Shown in pieces: positions 15,087 through 22,801 of a stretch of DNA of 34,680 bases; the first letter of the stretch is position 1, and every line of letters starts with the position of its first letter. The stretch spans positions 1-34,680 of IMG/VR virus record IMGVR_UViG_3300027980_000074. One strand, 5' to 3'. The position numbers were made by a program, and so were the translations under genes. Under the pieces are notes generated by a model, which saw only the letters and a list, made by a program, of their open reading frames with translations, was not told the DNA's origin and did not search any database. The stretch comes from a virus.

Positions 15087-16398
15087 TTACCTAAAATTTG
15101 AAACCAGAAATAAACTCTTTGAAACAATAGTTCAAAAAGATACTAAAAAACGTCCTATTCCCGGGACTAATTATGTAGTTCCAAAGGGAGGTTTTCTTGA
15201 TACAATATCACTCAAAGCTTATGGATATAATCGTGTATCTGATATTGAAAAAGCAAATGAAGAATTATTAAAAAGTAGGAATAGAATACAGGGTATAAAA
15301 AACGTTTATCCTGGTGATGTAATATGGCTACCACCTGGACTTGCAAGGGAAGTAACACCAGAACAAATTGATTCAGATTCACCAGATGAAATAGCAATTA
15401 GAATCAATGGTAAAATTTTCAAAGGTTATACAGCTTCGAATATAAATAGGTCGTTAAATTCTGTTGCGGATGGGTTCTCTTTTACTGCTCCATTTAATCC
15501 AGATGATCCAGATAGTGTATATCTTGATCCACATACTTTTTTACCAGCCGATATTTTTATTGGTGGTGAACTTTATATTTCTGGTAGATGCGAAAAATGG
15601 GACCCTGCTTTTGATGAAAATTCAACAAGTACAAATATTCAAGTCAGGTCTTTGGCCGGTGTATTGGTTGATTGTGTTTCAGAGGATAAACAAAGGAATT
15701 ATATTAGTCAATCACTCAGTCAAATAACAAATAAACTTCTTAATCCATTTGGTATAAAGTCAATATATCCAGATGGTGACGGTGGTATAATTGATAAATC
15801 AAAAAGAAATCCTGGGGATAAAATTTATTCTTTTCTTCAGGGACTTGCTAAGATAAAGGGATATATAATAAATTCAACTGTTGACGGTGGCATTTCCTAT
15901 GATAGAGCCAATATAAAAGGGAAACCAATATTTCAACTTAAACAGGGAAATTGGCCTTTGTTAAGTGCAAAGCCTTCATATGATGGGACTAAAAGATTTT
16001 CACAATTTACAGCAATAGCGCAAGGCAAAAAAAATGTTGTGATAAGATCTTCAGTTGTCGATAAATCAGTGCCGGTAAAAAGACCAACTGTTATTGATGC
16101 AAAATATTCAAGTAAGGGAAATGTGAAAGAGGCTGCAGAATGGGCAAGATCAAGATCGCTATCGAGTTCATCACCTTGCACTGTAACGGTTGCAACATGG
16201 CGTGATGATAATGGCGATTTAATAAAAGAAAACAATATAGTTACTCTTTTATGTCCTAATGTTTCGGTATATAGAGAAACAAGATATTTAATAGAAAAAG
16301 TACAATTAGCTCAAGATGGTAAAACTGCTCAATTGACTTTGGTTTTACCAGAGGCTTATACTTTAGAATTTCCAGAGGTTTTCCCATGGCAGAGATAG
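15079..16398 (+). CDS. Baseplate hub (Mu gpP/gp44-like) with N-terminal LysM-like domain
   Basis: The 439-residue protein starts with a LysM-like segment (about residues 30-90): VPKGGFLDTISLKAYGYN, then KNVYPGDVIWLPPG, the 'xGDxLxxIAxxxYG ... PGxxLxIP' pattern seen in tail protein X/LAMB-LysM domains. The remaining ~340 residues follow the gp27/gpD hub plan, with INGKIFKGYTASNINRSLN as the first hub barrel, FIGGELYISGRCEKW as the second and a C-terminal VTVATWRDDNGDL...YLIEKVQL barrel. It would be the trimeric hub that holds the spike. Mu keeps these functions without a LysM fusion as far as I recall. It overlaps the previous gene by 8 bases. Confidence 0.85.
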   Translation: MPNYLKFETRNKLFETIVQKDTKKRPIPGTNYVVPKGGFLDTISLKAYGYNRVSDIEKANEELLKSRNRIQGIKNVYPGDVIWLPPGLAREVTPEQIDSDSPDEIAIRINGKIFKGYTASNINRSLNSVADGFSFTAPFNPDDPDSVYLDPHTFLPADIFIGGELYISGRCEKWDPAFDENSTSTNIQVRSLAGVLVDCVSEDKQRNYISQSLSQITNKLLNPFGIKSIYPDGDGGIIDKSKRNPGDKIYSFLQGLAKIKGYIINSTVDGGISYDRANIKGKPIFQLKQGNWPLLSAKPSYDGTKRFSQFTAIAQGKKNVVIRSSVVDKSVPVKRPTVIDAKYSSKGNVKEAAEWARSRSLSSSSPCTVTVATWRDDNGDLIKENNIVTLLCPNVSVYRETRYLIEKVQLAQDGKTAQLTLVLPEAYTLEFPEVFPWQR

Positions 16399-16402
16399 TA
16401 TT

Positions 16403-16897
16403 ATGATTGAGATAGTAACCATAGAAAATGCCAAAGTCAAAGACAACGGAATTGAATCAGATGTTGAGGGTTTTGGTGGCACTGAGGATGATACTAATAT
16501 TTTTGGTATTACTGGTGTAAAATCTTTACCTCATGATGGTGAAACAGGTGTCATGATTGATGCCAAAGGTGAAAATTATGTTGTTGGCACTAATAATTAT
16601 AATATAAATATTACTCTTGACAAAGGGGAAATAGTTATTTACTCTTCAGATTCTAGTGGAAATATATTGAGTAATGCTAGATGTAATAAAGATGGTGAGT
16701 TTGTTGTAAATGATGGTGATCGTTCGGCGGTTGCTTTTGATAAATTGAAAGAGGGCTTTGATCAATTTGTTTCAGATTATAATGCTGAATTGATTGAAAT
16801 ACAGGCAGGAATAACAAGTGCAGGGGGGGTGTATACTCCGACTTCGACAACTGCTAATGTTGATGGTTCTGAAGTAGATGAGGTGAAATTACCATGA
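16403..16897 (+). CDS. Baseplate puncturing spike protein (Mu gp45-like)
   Basis: The 164-residue product follows the hub gene and has the gp45/gpV layout: an OB-like N-terminal part with GETGVMIDAKGENYVVG, a KGEIVIYSSDSSGNILSNA strand set, then a helix DKLKEGFDQFVSDYNAELIEIQAG and a polar end. Mu gp45 and P2 gpV form the trimeric needle that pierces the outer membrane. I see no C-terminal His-x-His iron site in this short version. Its stop overlaps the start of a 53-aa gene by ATGA (16894-16897). Confidence 0.82.
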   Translation: MIEIVTIENAKVKDNGIESDVEGFGGTEDDTNIFGITGVKSLPHDGETGVMIDAKGENYVVGTNNYNINITLDKGEIVIYSSDSSGNILSNARCNKDGEFVVNDGDRSAVAFDKLKEGFDQFVSDYNAELIEIQAGITSAGGVYTPTSTTANVDGSEVDEVKLP

Positions 16898-17055
16898 GAT
16901 ATAAATTTGTAAGTCTTAGAATTGAAGTAGTCAATGGCTTTAGATTTTTTCTAGTTAAGAATTTTTCTTTTAAAAATGGTAAAGGAAACGAAACTAATCA
17001 AGCATGTATTCAAGTTACTTTTATAGTGATATCAATTTTATGGATTTCTAAATAA
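16894..17055 (+). CDS. 53-residue basic/hydrophobic protein between spike and gp46, unknown
   Basis: An ORF too short for usual cut-offs opens at ATG 16894, overlapping the spike stop (ATGA), and closes with TAA at 17053-17055, overlapping the gp46 ATG (TAATG). Both junctions are the tight couplings used through this block, which argues strongly that it is translated. The product starts MRYKFVSLRIEVVNGF, has a basic middle and ends with a hydrophobic stretch (about 39-51, IQVTFIVISILW) able to span or lie on a membrane. Mu has no gene at this place. I do not recognise it; a baseplate assembly or lysis-related role would be a guess. Confidence 0.6.
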   Translation: MRYKFVSLRIEVVNGFRFFLVKNFSFKNGKGNETNQACIQVTFIVISILWISK

Positions 17056-17495
17056 TGGCAACATACACAGGTGACATACTAATAGTTCAACTCGATGACG
17101 GGACCTTTGATTGGTTCTTTGAAAACGGTCAACCGTACATGACAGATGGACTTGAAACTATAACTCTTCTCGCTGTGTTTGGTGAAGATTACTATGGTAA
17201 TGACCTTGTAAGAACTGAATCTGAAAAAATGAAATCGGCATTTCCTGAAGTCATAAGAAGAAATACAGTGAGTGATGAAACCGTTAATGATGGAACTGAA
17301 GCAATAAAAGGTGCTTTAGATTTTTTCACATCTGAGAAAATAGCAAAATCTGTGACTGTTGAAGGTGAGATATTTTCTGTACATGGTATTGCATGGCAAA
17401 TAACAATAGAATCATTGACAGATGAAACATTGAGATATTTTATAAACTGGGAACTTGGGAAACTGAGATTTCAACAAGAATCAGCAAGGAGATAA
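17055..17495 (+). CDS. Baseplate protein gp46 family (Mu gp46-like)
   Basis: The 146-residue protein lies between spike and baseplate J genes as Mu gp46 does. Family-like features are the N-terminal ILIVQLDDGTFDWFFENGQ strand pair, the aromatic segment LLAVFGEDYYGND, and the C-terminal domain with SEKIAKSVTVEGEI...WQITIESL strands, which corresponds to the gp25-like wedge fold. It would join baseplate wedges to the sheath start. It is coupled upstream by TAATG and ends 3 bases before the next gene. Confidence 0.83.
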   Translation: MATYTGDILIVQLDDGTFDWFFENGQPYMTDGLETITLLAVFGEDYYGNDLVRTESEKMKSAFPEVIRRNTVSDETVNDGTEAIKGALDFFTSEKIAKSVTVEGEIFSVHGIAWQITIESLTDETLRYFINWELGKLRFQQESARR

Positions 17496-17498
17496 TTT

Positions 17499-18638
17499 AT
17501 GGCAATTCCTGATATACCGTCAATTGAAGAAATAAAAAATAGAATAGTATCAGATGTTACAGATAGTATAAATCAAGTTGTACCATCGTTTTTCATTTCA
17601 TTTGTAAGGGTTCTTGCCTCTGCAATTGCCTCAATGCACTACCTCACATATCAAGCAATTCTTTGGGTGTATAAGCAAATTTTTCCATCTTCAGCAGATT
17701 ACTTCAATCTTATTCTTTTAGGTAGGATTGTTGATGTAACACCAAAAGAGGCCACCAATGCAATAATATTGTGTACGGTGCCAGGTTCAGGAAGTGAAGT
17801 AACTCAGGGAACTACTTTTATTTATACAAATGATGTAACCTACAGAGTTGAGACAACTACTTTAATAGTCAGTGGTGAAGCTTTAAACGTTCCTATGAGA
17901 GCTTTGACATCTGGGGGTATTGGAAATGTTGCTGATGGTGAAATTCTCAATCTTACATCATCCACACTCGGACTTGATGGGACTGCAGAAGTTACAAGTA
18001 CAGATACCAGTGGAGCCGATGAAGAAAGTGAAGATTCTTTTGCTGCTCGTGTATCATTAAGATATAGAATAAAATTTATTGCCGGTACTCCAGGTGGTTA
18101 TGCTCTTTATGGACTTGAGACACCTAATTTCACATGGGTTGGACCTTATGCGGATGAGGATATACATAAACAAGTTAATATATATGGTCGTGTTGATAAT
18201 CAAACTGATGGAATACCAACAAGCTCACAGCTTGCAGAACTTGAGGAATATTGTTCTTTTGATCAAGAAACAGGAAAAGAAATAAGAAGAGCGATTGGAG
18301 ACGAATTAAACACCCTTGCAATATCAAGACGTGTATTTGATCTTGAGATTTTTATCAATAATTCTAACAGTGGAATAAATGCAGAAATTGAAAGTGCAGA
18401 AAATGACTTTATAGATACTCTTGAACCTTTTATACAGGGGGTTTCTTCAGTTAGAAGAGATGTTTTAACAAATACTGATACTGCCGGTGTTGCTGATGAT
18501 GTAGCAGAGAGAAACGGTGCGAAGGTTACTCAGGTTGTTATTACCGATACTGTGACAGGACTCACTGAAACTAATTACAGTTTTTACGGTGGTGAGTTTG
18601 GAAAATGGGGAACTATTACTTTTACGGTGGTATTGTAG
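17499..18638 (+). CDS. Baseplate J-like wedge protein (Mu gp47-like)
   Basis: The 379-residue product shows the baseplate J pattern: an N-terminal helical region that ends with HYLTYQAILWVYKQIFPSSAD, then GSEVTQGTTFIYTNDVTYRVETT, the characteristic VPMRALTSGGIGNVADGEIL segment, and 'DEESEDSFAARVSLRYRIK...GTPGGYALYGLE' (about residues 180-205), in which the family has 'E.dea.R.R.......p..gt..ay...a'. It would form the wedge arms that rearrange at infection. The start has AAGGAG about 8 bases upstream. The gp48 homolog follows after 3 bases. Confidence 0.9.
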   Translation: MAIPDIPSIEEIKNRIVSDVTDSINQVVPSFFISFVRVLASAIASMHYLTYQAILWVYKQIFPSSADYFNLILLGRIVDVTPKEATNAIILCTVPGSGSEVTQGTTFIYTNDVTYRVETTTLIVSGEALNVPMRALTSGGIGNVADGEILNLTSSTLGLDGTAEVTSTDTSGADEESEDSFAARVSLRYRIKFIAGTPGGYALYGLETPNFTWVGPYADEDIHKQVNIYGRVDNQTDGIPTSSQLAELEEYCSFDQETGKEIRRAIGDELNTLAISRRVFDLEIFINNSNSGINAEIESAENDFIDTLEPFIQGVSSVRRDVLTNTDTAGVADDVAERNGAKVTQVVITDTVTGLTETNYSFYGGEFGKWGTITFTVVL

Positions 18639-18641
18639 AAT

Positions 18642-19415
18642 ATGATACAATCAATTAAAAATACACTAATCAGATTATCAGGTAAAATATATTTATTCAA
18701 TCCTATAAAATGGTATCCTGAATTTATAGAGGGAATATCAAAAGAATTTGCTAGAGTTAGGGATTATAAAAATAATGTTTTATCAGCTACAGTTGTAAAT
18801 GACAATATGACACCTGATGCTATTGATGATCATAATAAAAAATATGGTATTCCTTCAAGTTTAACCGGCTCTGATGCCGAAAAAATATCAAGACTCATTG
18901 AAAAGGCTGATCCTTCAGGCTGGCCTGGCCCAGATTACATGGAAGAACAACTGGCTCAAGCTGGTTATGATTTATATGTTCATGAAAATTCACCACAAAC
19001 AACAAATGTTAGACAGTATGGCAATGATCAATATTCACCTGTTATTCAATATGGACTAACTCAGAGATATTTAGATCCTGATGATTTCCCTGGTTATTTA
19101 TGTGTAGGTTCACCACCTTCAGGAGAAGGAAGAATTTATCTTTCTCAGTATTCGACATCTAATCAATATGGTAATTTTCAATATGGTACACCAGATCCAA
19201 ATGCATTAAATCCACAACCGAAGCTATATGAAATTACTGATGATCCACAATGGTGGGGATTTTATTTTGTTCTATCGCCTTTCGAGGATAGATTAGCAGT
19301 TGATGAAAGTGAATTTTTAGAAGTACCAGAAAATCAGATTGACTATTTATGTGATCTAATTGTATCATTGAAACATACTACAATGAGAGCTATTGTGCAA
19401 GCAAAAAGTGTATAA
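18642..19415 (+). CDS. Baseplate/tail protein of the gp48/gpI family (DUF2313-like)
   Basis: The 257-residue protein follows baseplate J, as Mu gp48 does. The segment MTPDAIDDHNKKYGIP...SRLIEKADPSGWPGPDYMEEQLAQAGYDLYVHE (about residues 47-110) has the family's 'E..lGl......s...R...v......~s...~...~la..G....' pattern, and the end has two aromatic-rich repeats with QYGxxQY. The C-terminal ECD...WWGFYFVLSPFED segment leads into a helix DYLCDLIVSLKHTTMRA, common in this family. It would connect the wedge to tail fibres. Ribosome binding for the start is weak, so it may be coupled to the upstream gene. Confidence 0.8.
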   Translation: MIQSIKNTLIRLSGKIYLFNPIKWYPEFIEGISKEFARVRDYKNNVLSATVVNDNMTPDAIDDHNKKYGIPSSLTGSDAEKISRLIEKADPSGWPGPDYMEEQLAQAGYDLYVHENSPQTTNVRQYGNDQYSPVIQYGLTQRYLDPDDFPGYLCVGSPPSGEGRIYLSQYSTSNQYGNFQYGTPDPNALNPQPKLYEITDDPQWWGFYFVLSPFEDRLAVDESEFLEVPENQIDYLCDLIVSLKHTTMRAIVQAKSV

Positions 19416-19449
19416 GATAGATATAATGAAATATAAGGAGAAAAAATAA

Positions 19450-20481
19450 ATGAAAGAATTAGCTAGTTATCTGACAAATTTAGAAACAGCATCGGCAGGT
19501 TTTTCACTTGGGAAAATGAAAGATGATAGTGGGGCAAGTGATGGTACTGGTATTACCGTATTGACCCACAATGATTTTTACTATGCTTTTGAATCTGGAA
19601 TACTGAAATATCTTGGTGCTATGAGTGATGCGGACGAAAGTGAAACCGCATCTGATAACCTTGATGCTATGGAAACAATGACAGGTGTAAAAAATCCTAA
19701 TGTTTCAGAATATGATAATTCAACTGCATATGTTCAAGACGATCATGTCATGTATTTGGGTTCTCAGTATGTTTTGATGGATGTTTCTGGTAGTACAGGG
19801 AATAATCCTATTGATAGTCCTGATTTATGGTTACCTTGTTTTAATCGTGATGAAGCTTTAAGAAATTGGAGAGAAGGTCTCAATATTTCTGGTGGTTTTT
19901 CAGCACTTCATGACAAGAGAGATGTTACTAATTATAGAATGATCTTTGGGGATGGTAAATATAATTATGGCGGTGATGCAGGCAGAAACCTATCTTTTAC
20001 AGGATTACATCTTGATGGAACTCAGGTCACAGGTAATGCAACTCTTGAGGCTTTACTTGATGTTGGTGGTGGTGATGAATATCATCTGTTAGATGTTATT
20101 GCTCCTGATGTATTAGGCACTAGAACATTGATAGAAACACTTGCAAGAGTTGGACGTGTGGTTGATGACACTGCTGGATTGACTGAGGATGTTGGAGTTG
20201 TTCAAGAAGATGCGATGCAGAGAATTACAGGCGAGATAGCCACTGTTTTAGGGTCAAACGATTCACCTATTGATGTTAGTGGCTCGGTTAGTGGTGTCTA
20301 TTCAATAGGTTCAACAGTTTTACCTAATAGAGCAGGTCAGGTATCAGGTAATGGTAGAAATTTATTATTTGATTCAGCAAATTCAACATCTCCAAACACA
20401 GCAAAAACAAATGATGAGGAGACAACCATGGCTAACTATACTAAAGGTGTGGACTGGATTTTAATTATGCAAGAGATATAA
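19450..20481 (+). CDS. Tail fibre protein with carbohydrate-binding-like insert
   Basis: This 343-residue protein is the last late gene, where Mu-type phages carry the fibre. An N-terminal part (about 1-75) would bind the baseplate. Residues about 85-125 read SEYDNSTAYVQDDHVMYLGS and DSPDLWLPC, which resembles the short chitin-binding/CBM5-type domain (Y-xx-G/STAY-x-x-x-D-x-V-x-x-x-G-x-xY). The last 40 residues, with ANYTKGVDWILIMQEI after a Asp-Glu-Glu-Thr run, match the common fibre end 'R.~N~T.p.N.~~.~~I~~'. The role is host recognition. A clear AAGGAG precedes the start and an intrinsic terminator follows. Confidence 0.78.
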   Translation: MKELASYLTNLETASAGFSLGKMKDDSGASDGTGITVLTHNDFYYAFESGILKYLGAMSDADESETASDNLDAMETMTGVKNPNVSEYDNSTAYVQDDHVMYLGSQYVLMDVSGSTGNNPIDSPDLWLPCFNRDEALRNWREGLNISGGFSALHDKRDVTNYRMIFGDGKYNYGGDAGRNLSFTGLHLDGTQVTGNATLEALLDVGGGDEYHLLDVIAPDVLGTRTLIETLARVGRVVDDTAGLTEDVGVVQEDAMQRITGEIATVLGSNDSPIDVSGSVSGVYSIGSTVLPNRAGQVSGNGRNLLFDSANSTSPNTAKTNDEETTMANYTKGVDWILIMQEI

Positions 20482-20505
20482 AAAAATTAAATACGCATAT
20501 TAAAG

Positions 20506-20537
20506 AAAAAGCCTCTAAAATTATTAGAGGCTTTTTT
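20506..20537. terminator. Bidirectional intrinsic terminator between convergent blocks
   Basis: GCCTCTAA (20511-20518) pairs with TTAGAGGC (20524-20531) across a 5-nt loop; the stem is flanked by AAAAA (20506-20510) and TTTTTT (20532-20537), so it works for transcripts from either side. It lies in the 84-bp gap between the tail fibre stop and the stop of the convergent lipoprotein gene. Confidence 0.92.
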
Positions 20538-20565
20538 GTATTCAACTTTTATTTGTACTGACTTT

Positions 20566-21930
20566 CTACAATTTCCACATTTCACCTTTACTTGTCAAAA
20601 CAGTCATTGTAGCGGATTCAGTTGATTTAACAAAATACAACCCTGAATTCCTAACAATAGAATCATCATCAACAACAACATGAAATAATCCATAAAAAGT
20701 ATTATGATATCCTCTATAATAATCAGTAATCAAAACATTTCTTGGTCCAAAACCTATTGACATTATTACAATATCACTAACAATATAAGGATCATAAAAA
20801 TCTGTAGTTATCTGAAAATCTGCATGATCAAGTGTAACTCTGTTCTTAACAGGCTTTGCAAGCATTTGAGCTTGTGTGATTACATCAACAGCACTTCCAG
20901 ATTGTTTGACATAAATTATTTCACTATCAACAAGAGCTGAATAATATATAACACCATCAACAGTATAAAAAGATTGAAAACTTACTGAAACTGTATTATC
21001 TGAAAAACCACTTTGGGTAATAAGGCAATCAATTGAAACATTTTCCATAGATTTTGAAGTAGAATTTAATCCTTTGATATATCCGGTTGCAGTTTCATAG
21101 AAAAAATCATATCCTGTTATTTGATCAGGTGTGTATATTTTTGGGGCTGGTCCGGTAATACTTCTAAATAAAAGCAATGCAGCTTTAACACTTGAAAGTG
21201 ATGGAGTAGAACCATATTTATTAGTCATATTGATTTCAATTTGAGGTACATCAAGATCATAGAAATCATTATCAATCATTGATACATCAATAGTGCCATC
21301 TTCAAGATCTGTTGAGAGAGTAGTTAGCAAATTAGAAATTTCTGAAACGGTGCGACCTTTACATATTGCAGCTGATAATAATAACAGTTCTGCATTATTT
21401 GCAACTGATTGAGTTCCAGGATCAATAGTGGTCCAATCAAAATTAGAGAATAATTCTGTAATTGATTGATTAACTGAAGTATCATAATCTGAGCCTGATT
21501 CAATTAGAAACATAACTCTTTTTTGTATGATATGAGTAAGTACGTTTATATTCCATGGTGTTTTGGTACTATCGACCATACCATATAATTTAAGTGTAGA
21601 ATCAGAAATTAGACCAGTATTCTCATTATAAAAATATCCTTCAGCTTTTACATAAAGAATGTCTTTTATTTTTGTACTCTTGAGTGTGTAATTTCCGAGA
21701 TCATCATTTGTAACAGTTGCGAATGATTCACCAGTGAAACCGGTCACAGGGTCCCAACCGTATGCAATAATCTCAGCACCTTGTTGAAATGCACCCTTTT
21801 CTAGTTTACCAGTGAATGTTTTTTCTGATGGTGATGGGGTTGATGGTGTGTCATCACATGAGACTGTGAACATGAGACTTATTGTCAATATGATAATTGA
21901 CAATAGTAGATTGAATTTAATTTTTTTCAT
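20566..21930 (-). CDS. Chimeric surface lipoprotein with a C-terminal domain paralogous to the adjacent gene
   Basis: The 454-residue product has a signal peptide and lipobox FTVSC ending at Cys25, then Asp-Asp and a Thr/Pro/Ser linker. Residues about 35-250 resemble, from memory, a bacterial lipoprotein family with 'GxFxxGxxIxxYxWDPxTG', 'DDLGNYTL', 'VKAEGYFYNENTG' and 'INVLTHIIQKRVMFLIESGSDY' motifs. Residues about 270-454 align along the whole length of the 186-residue neighbour (shared DGxxYY/F strands, DF/Y-VSDI, GP-xxx-L, and the end GL-x-F ... GE-x-W). It has its own AAGGAG and a promoter at 21959-21986. A phage-encoded lipoprotein could alter the host surface or block superinfection. 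That is inference. Confidence 0.85.
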   Translation of the reverse strand: MKKIKFNLLLSIIILTISLMFTVSCDDTPSTPSPSEKTFTGKLEKGAFQQGAEIIAYGWDPVTGFTGESFATVTNDDLGNYTLKSTKIKDILYVKAEGYFYNENTGLISDSTLKLYGMVDSTKTPWNINVLTHIIQKRVMFLIESGSDYDTSVNQSITELFSNFDWTTIDPGTQSVANNAELLLLSAAICKGRTVSEISNLLTTLSTDLEDGTIDVSMIDNDFYDLDVPQIEINMTNKYGSTPSLSSVKAALLLFRSITGPAPKIYTPDQITGYDFFYETATGYIKGLNSTSKSMENVSIDCLITQSGFSDNTVSVSFQSFYTVDGVIYYSALVDSEIIYVKQSGSAVDVITQAQMLAKPVKNRVTLDHADFQITTDFYDPYIVSDIVIMSIGFGPRNVLITDYYRGYHNTFYGLFHVVVDDDSIVRNSGLYFVKSTESATMTVLTSKGEMWKL

Positions 21931-21958
21931 TACCTTCTCCTTTAAAGTTTGTATTTAT

Positions 21959-21986
21959 AATATAACTATAAACTGTTAAGTTGTAA
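21959..21986 (-). promoter_or_regulatory. Predicted promoter of the lipoprotein gene
   Basis: On the minus strand TTACAA (21986-21981) and TATATT (21964-21959) are spaced 16 bp. The box is embedded in ACAACTTAACAGTTT, which repeats ACAACTTAATAGTTT of the early promoter/operator at 33746-33767 with one change. The gene would therefore share a regulator with the early operon. The left half of the operator palindrome is less complete here. Confidence 0.5.
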
Positions 21987-22002
21987 GTTTATATGTATTT
22001 AT

Positions 22003-22563
22003 TTACCAGATTTCACCCTCTGGAAGTTTAACATAATTATAGCCAACTGATTCAACTGGCCAAAATGCAAGACCTGGTTTTCTAACCTTTGGACGGCCTT
22101 TTTTAATGTTGAAATATAACCCGATACCAGTGAAATATGAATATCCGTTTACGAGTAGGAATCTTTCAGGACCAGTTTTTACAGAAGTTATGTTGTTCAC
22201 ATCACTGCACATTTGACCTTGATAATCAAAATCTTTTATTGAAAATTCAGGATTACTGAGTGATGATCTTTGCAATTCTGGTTTTGTTGGTAGTGATGCA
22301 ACTTTATTAACAGCATCATTTTTATCTTGTTTGTAGAAAACTGTTTTTGTTGCTAGTATTTCTGGATCAGTGTTATCAACTTCTTGAGTAGTGAAATAGA
22401 GATCTTTACCGATTGCAAAGAAATCTGTGAGCATGAGTGGTTCACCATCTTGATCGATTATATCAAGTGATGGAGTTACATTTCCCTCAGTAAATCCATA
22501 GATCTTTTTTTGACCTGATGATGTGAAGTAATAATTTTGACATCTTGGTATTGATTTAAGCAT
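22003..22563 (-). CDS. Soluble paralog of the lipoprotein C-terminal domain, unknown function
   Basis: The 186-residue protein has no signal peptide. Its full length aligns with residues about 270-454 of the downstream lipoprotein: GKDLYFTTQ against DGVIYYSAL, TVFYKQDKNDAVNKV against IIYVKQSGSAVDVI, SIKDFDY against QITTDFY, GPERFLLV against GPRNVLIT, and GLAFWPVES...GEIW against GLYFVKSTES...GEMW. The DG-xx-YY ... IYK strand pattern resembles propeller-like repeats, but no count can be made. AAAGGAG precedes the ATG. It could be a virion or tail-tip component, an immunity partner of the lipoprotein, or simply its ancestor. Confidence 0.8.
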   Translation of the reverse strand: MLKSIPRCQNYYFTSSGQKKIYGFTEGNVTPSLDIIDQDGEPLMLTDFFAIGKDLYFTTQEVDNTDPEILATKTVFYKQDKNDAVNKVASLPTKPELQRSSLSNPEFSIKDFDYQGQMCSDVNNITSVKTGPERFLLVNGYSYFTGIGLYFNIKKGRPKVRKPGLAFWPVESVGYNYVKLPEGEIW

Positions 22564-22579
22564 TGTTTTTCTCCTTTAG

Positions 22580-22801
22580 TTATTTTGGTTGAAAAAATCT
22601 TTTATTATGGTCTAAGTGTTGTGTTCCTAACGGATTATCTTGACCATATGTATTAGAAATTTTTTCTTTTATTGATTCTATTTTGTCTTTTGCTAATTTA
22701 ATTGTTGTTCCACAGAAAGGACAATATCTTATATCGCAAAATCCGTTTTCACCAACATTGTAAGAAATATCAAAAGTTTTATTGCATGCTAAACATTTCA
22801 T
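22580..22801 (-). CDS. Small zinc-ribbon protein
   Basis: The 73-residue protein has CLACNKTF at the N-terminus and CPFCGTTI about 25 residues later, i.e. two CxxC knuckles of a typical zinc ribbon, and a charged helical remainder. Its ATG overlaps the stop of the RecT-like gene (ATGA at 22798-22801), so it is translated with the recombination genes. It may bind nucleic acid or protein; no specific function can be read. Confidence 0.72.
   Translation of the reverse strand: MKCLACNKTFDISYNVGENGFCDIRYCPFCGTTIKLAKDKIESIKEKISNTYGQDNPLGTQHLDHNKRFFQPK

Noticed and set aside
20416-20481. Internal AGGAG plus ATG near the tail fibre end
   Set aside because: It would encode only 17 residues; the purine-rich sequence is explained by the conserved Asp-Glu-Glu-Thr codons of the fibre C-terminus.
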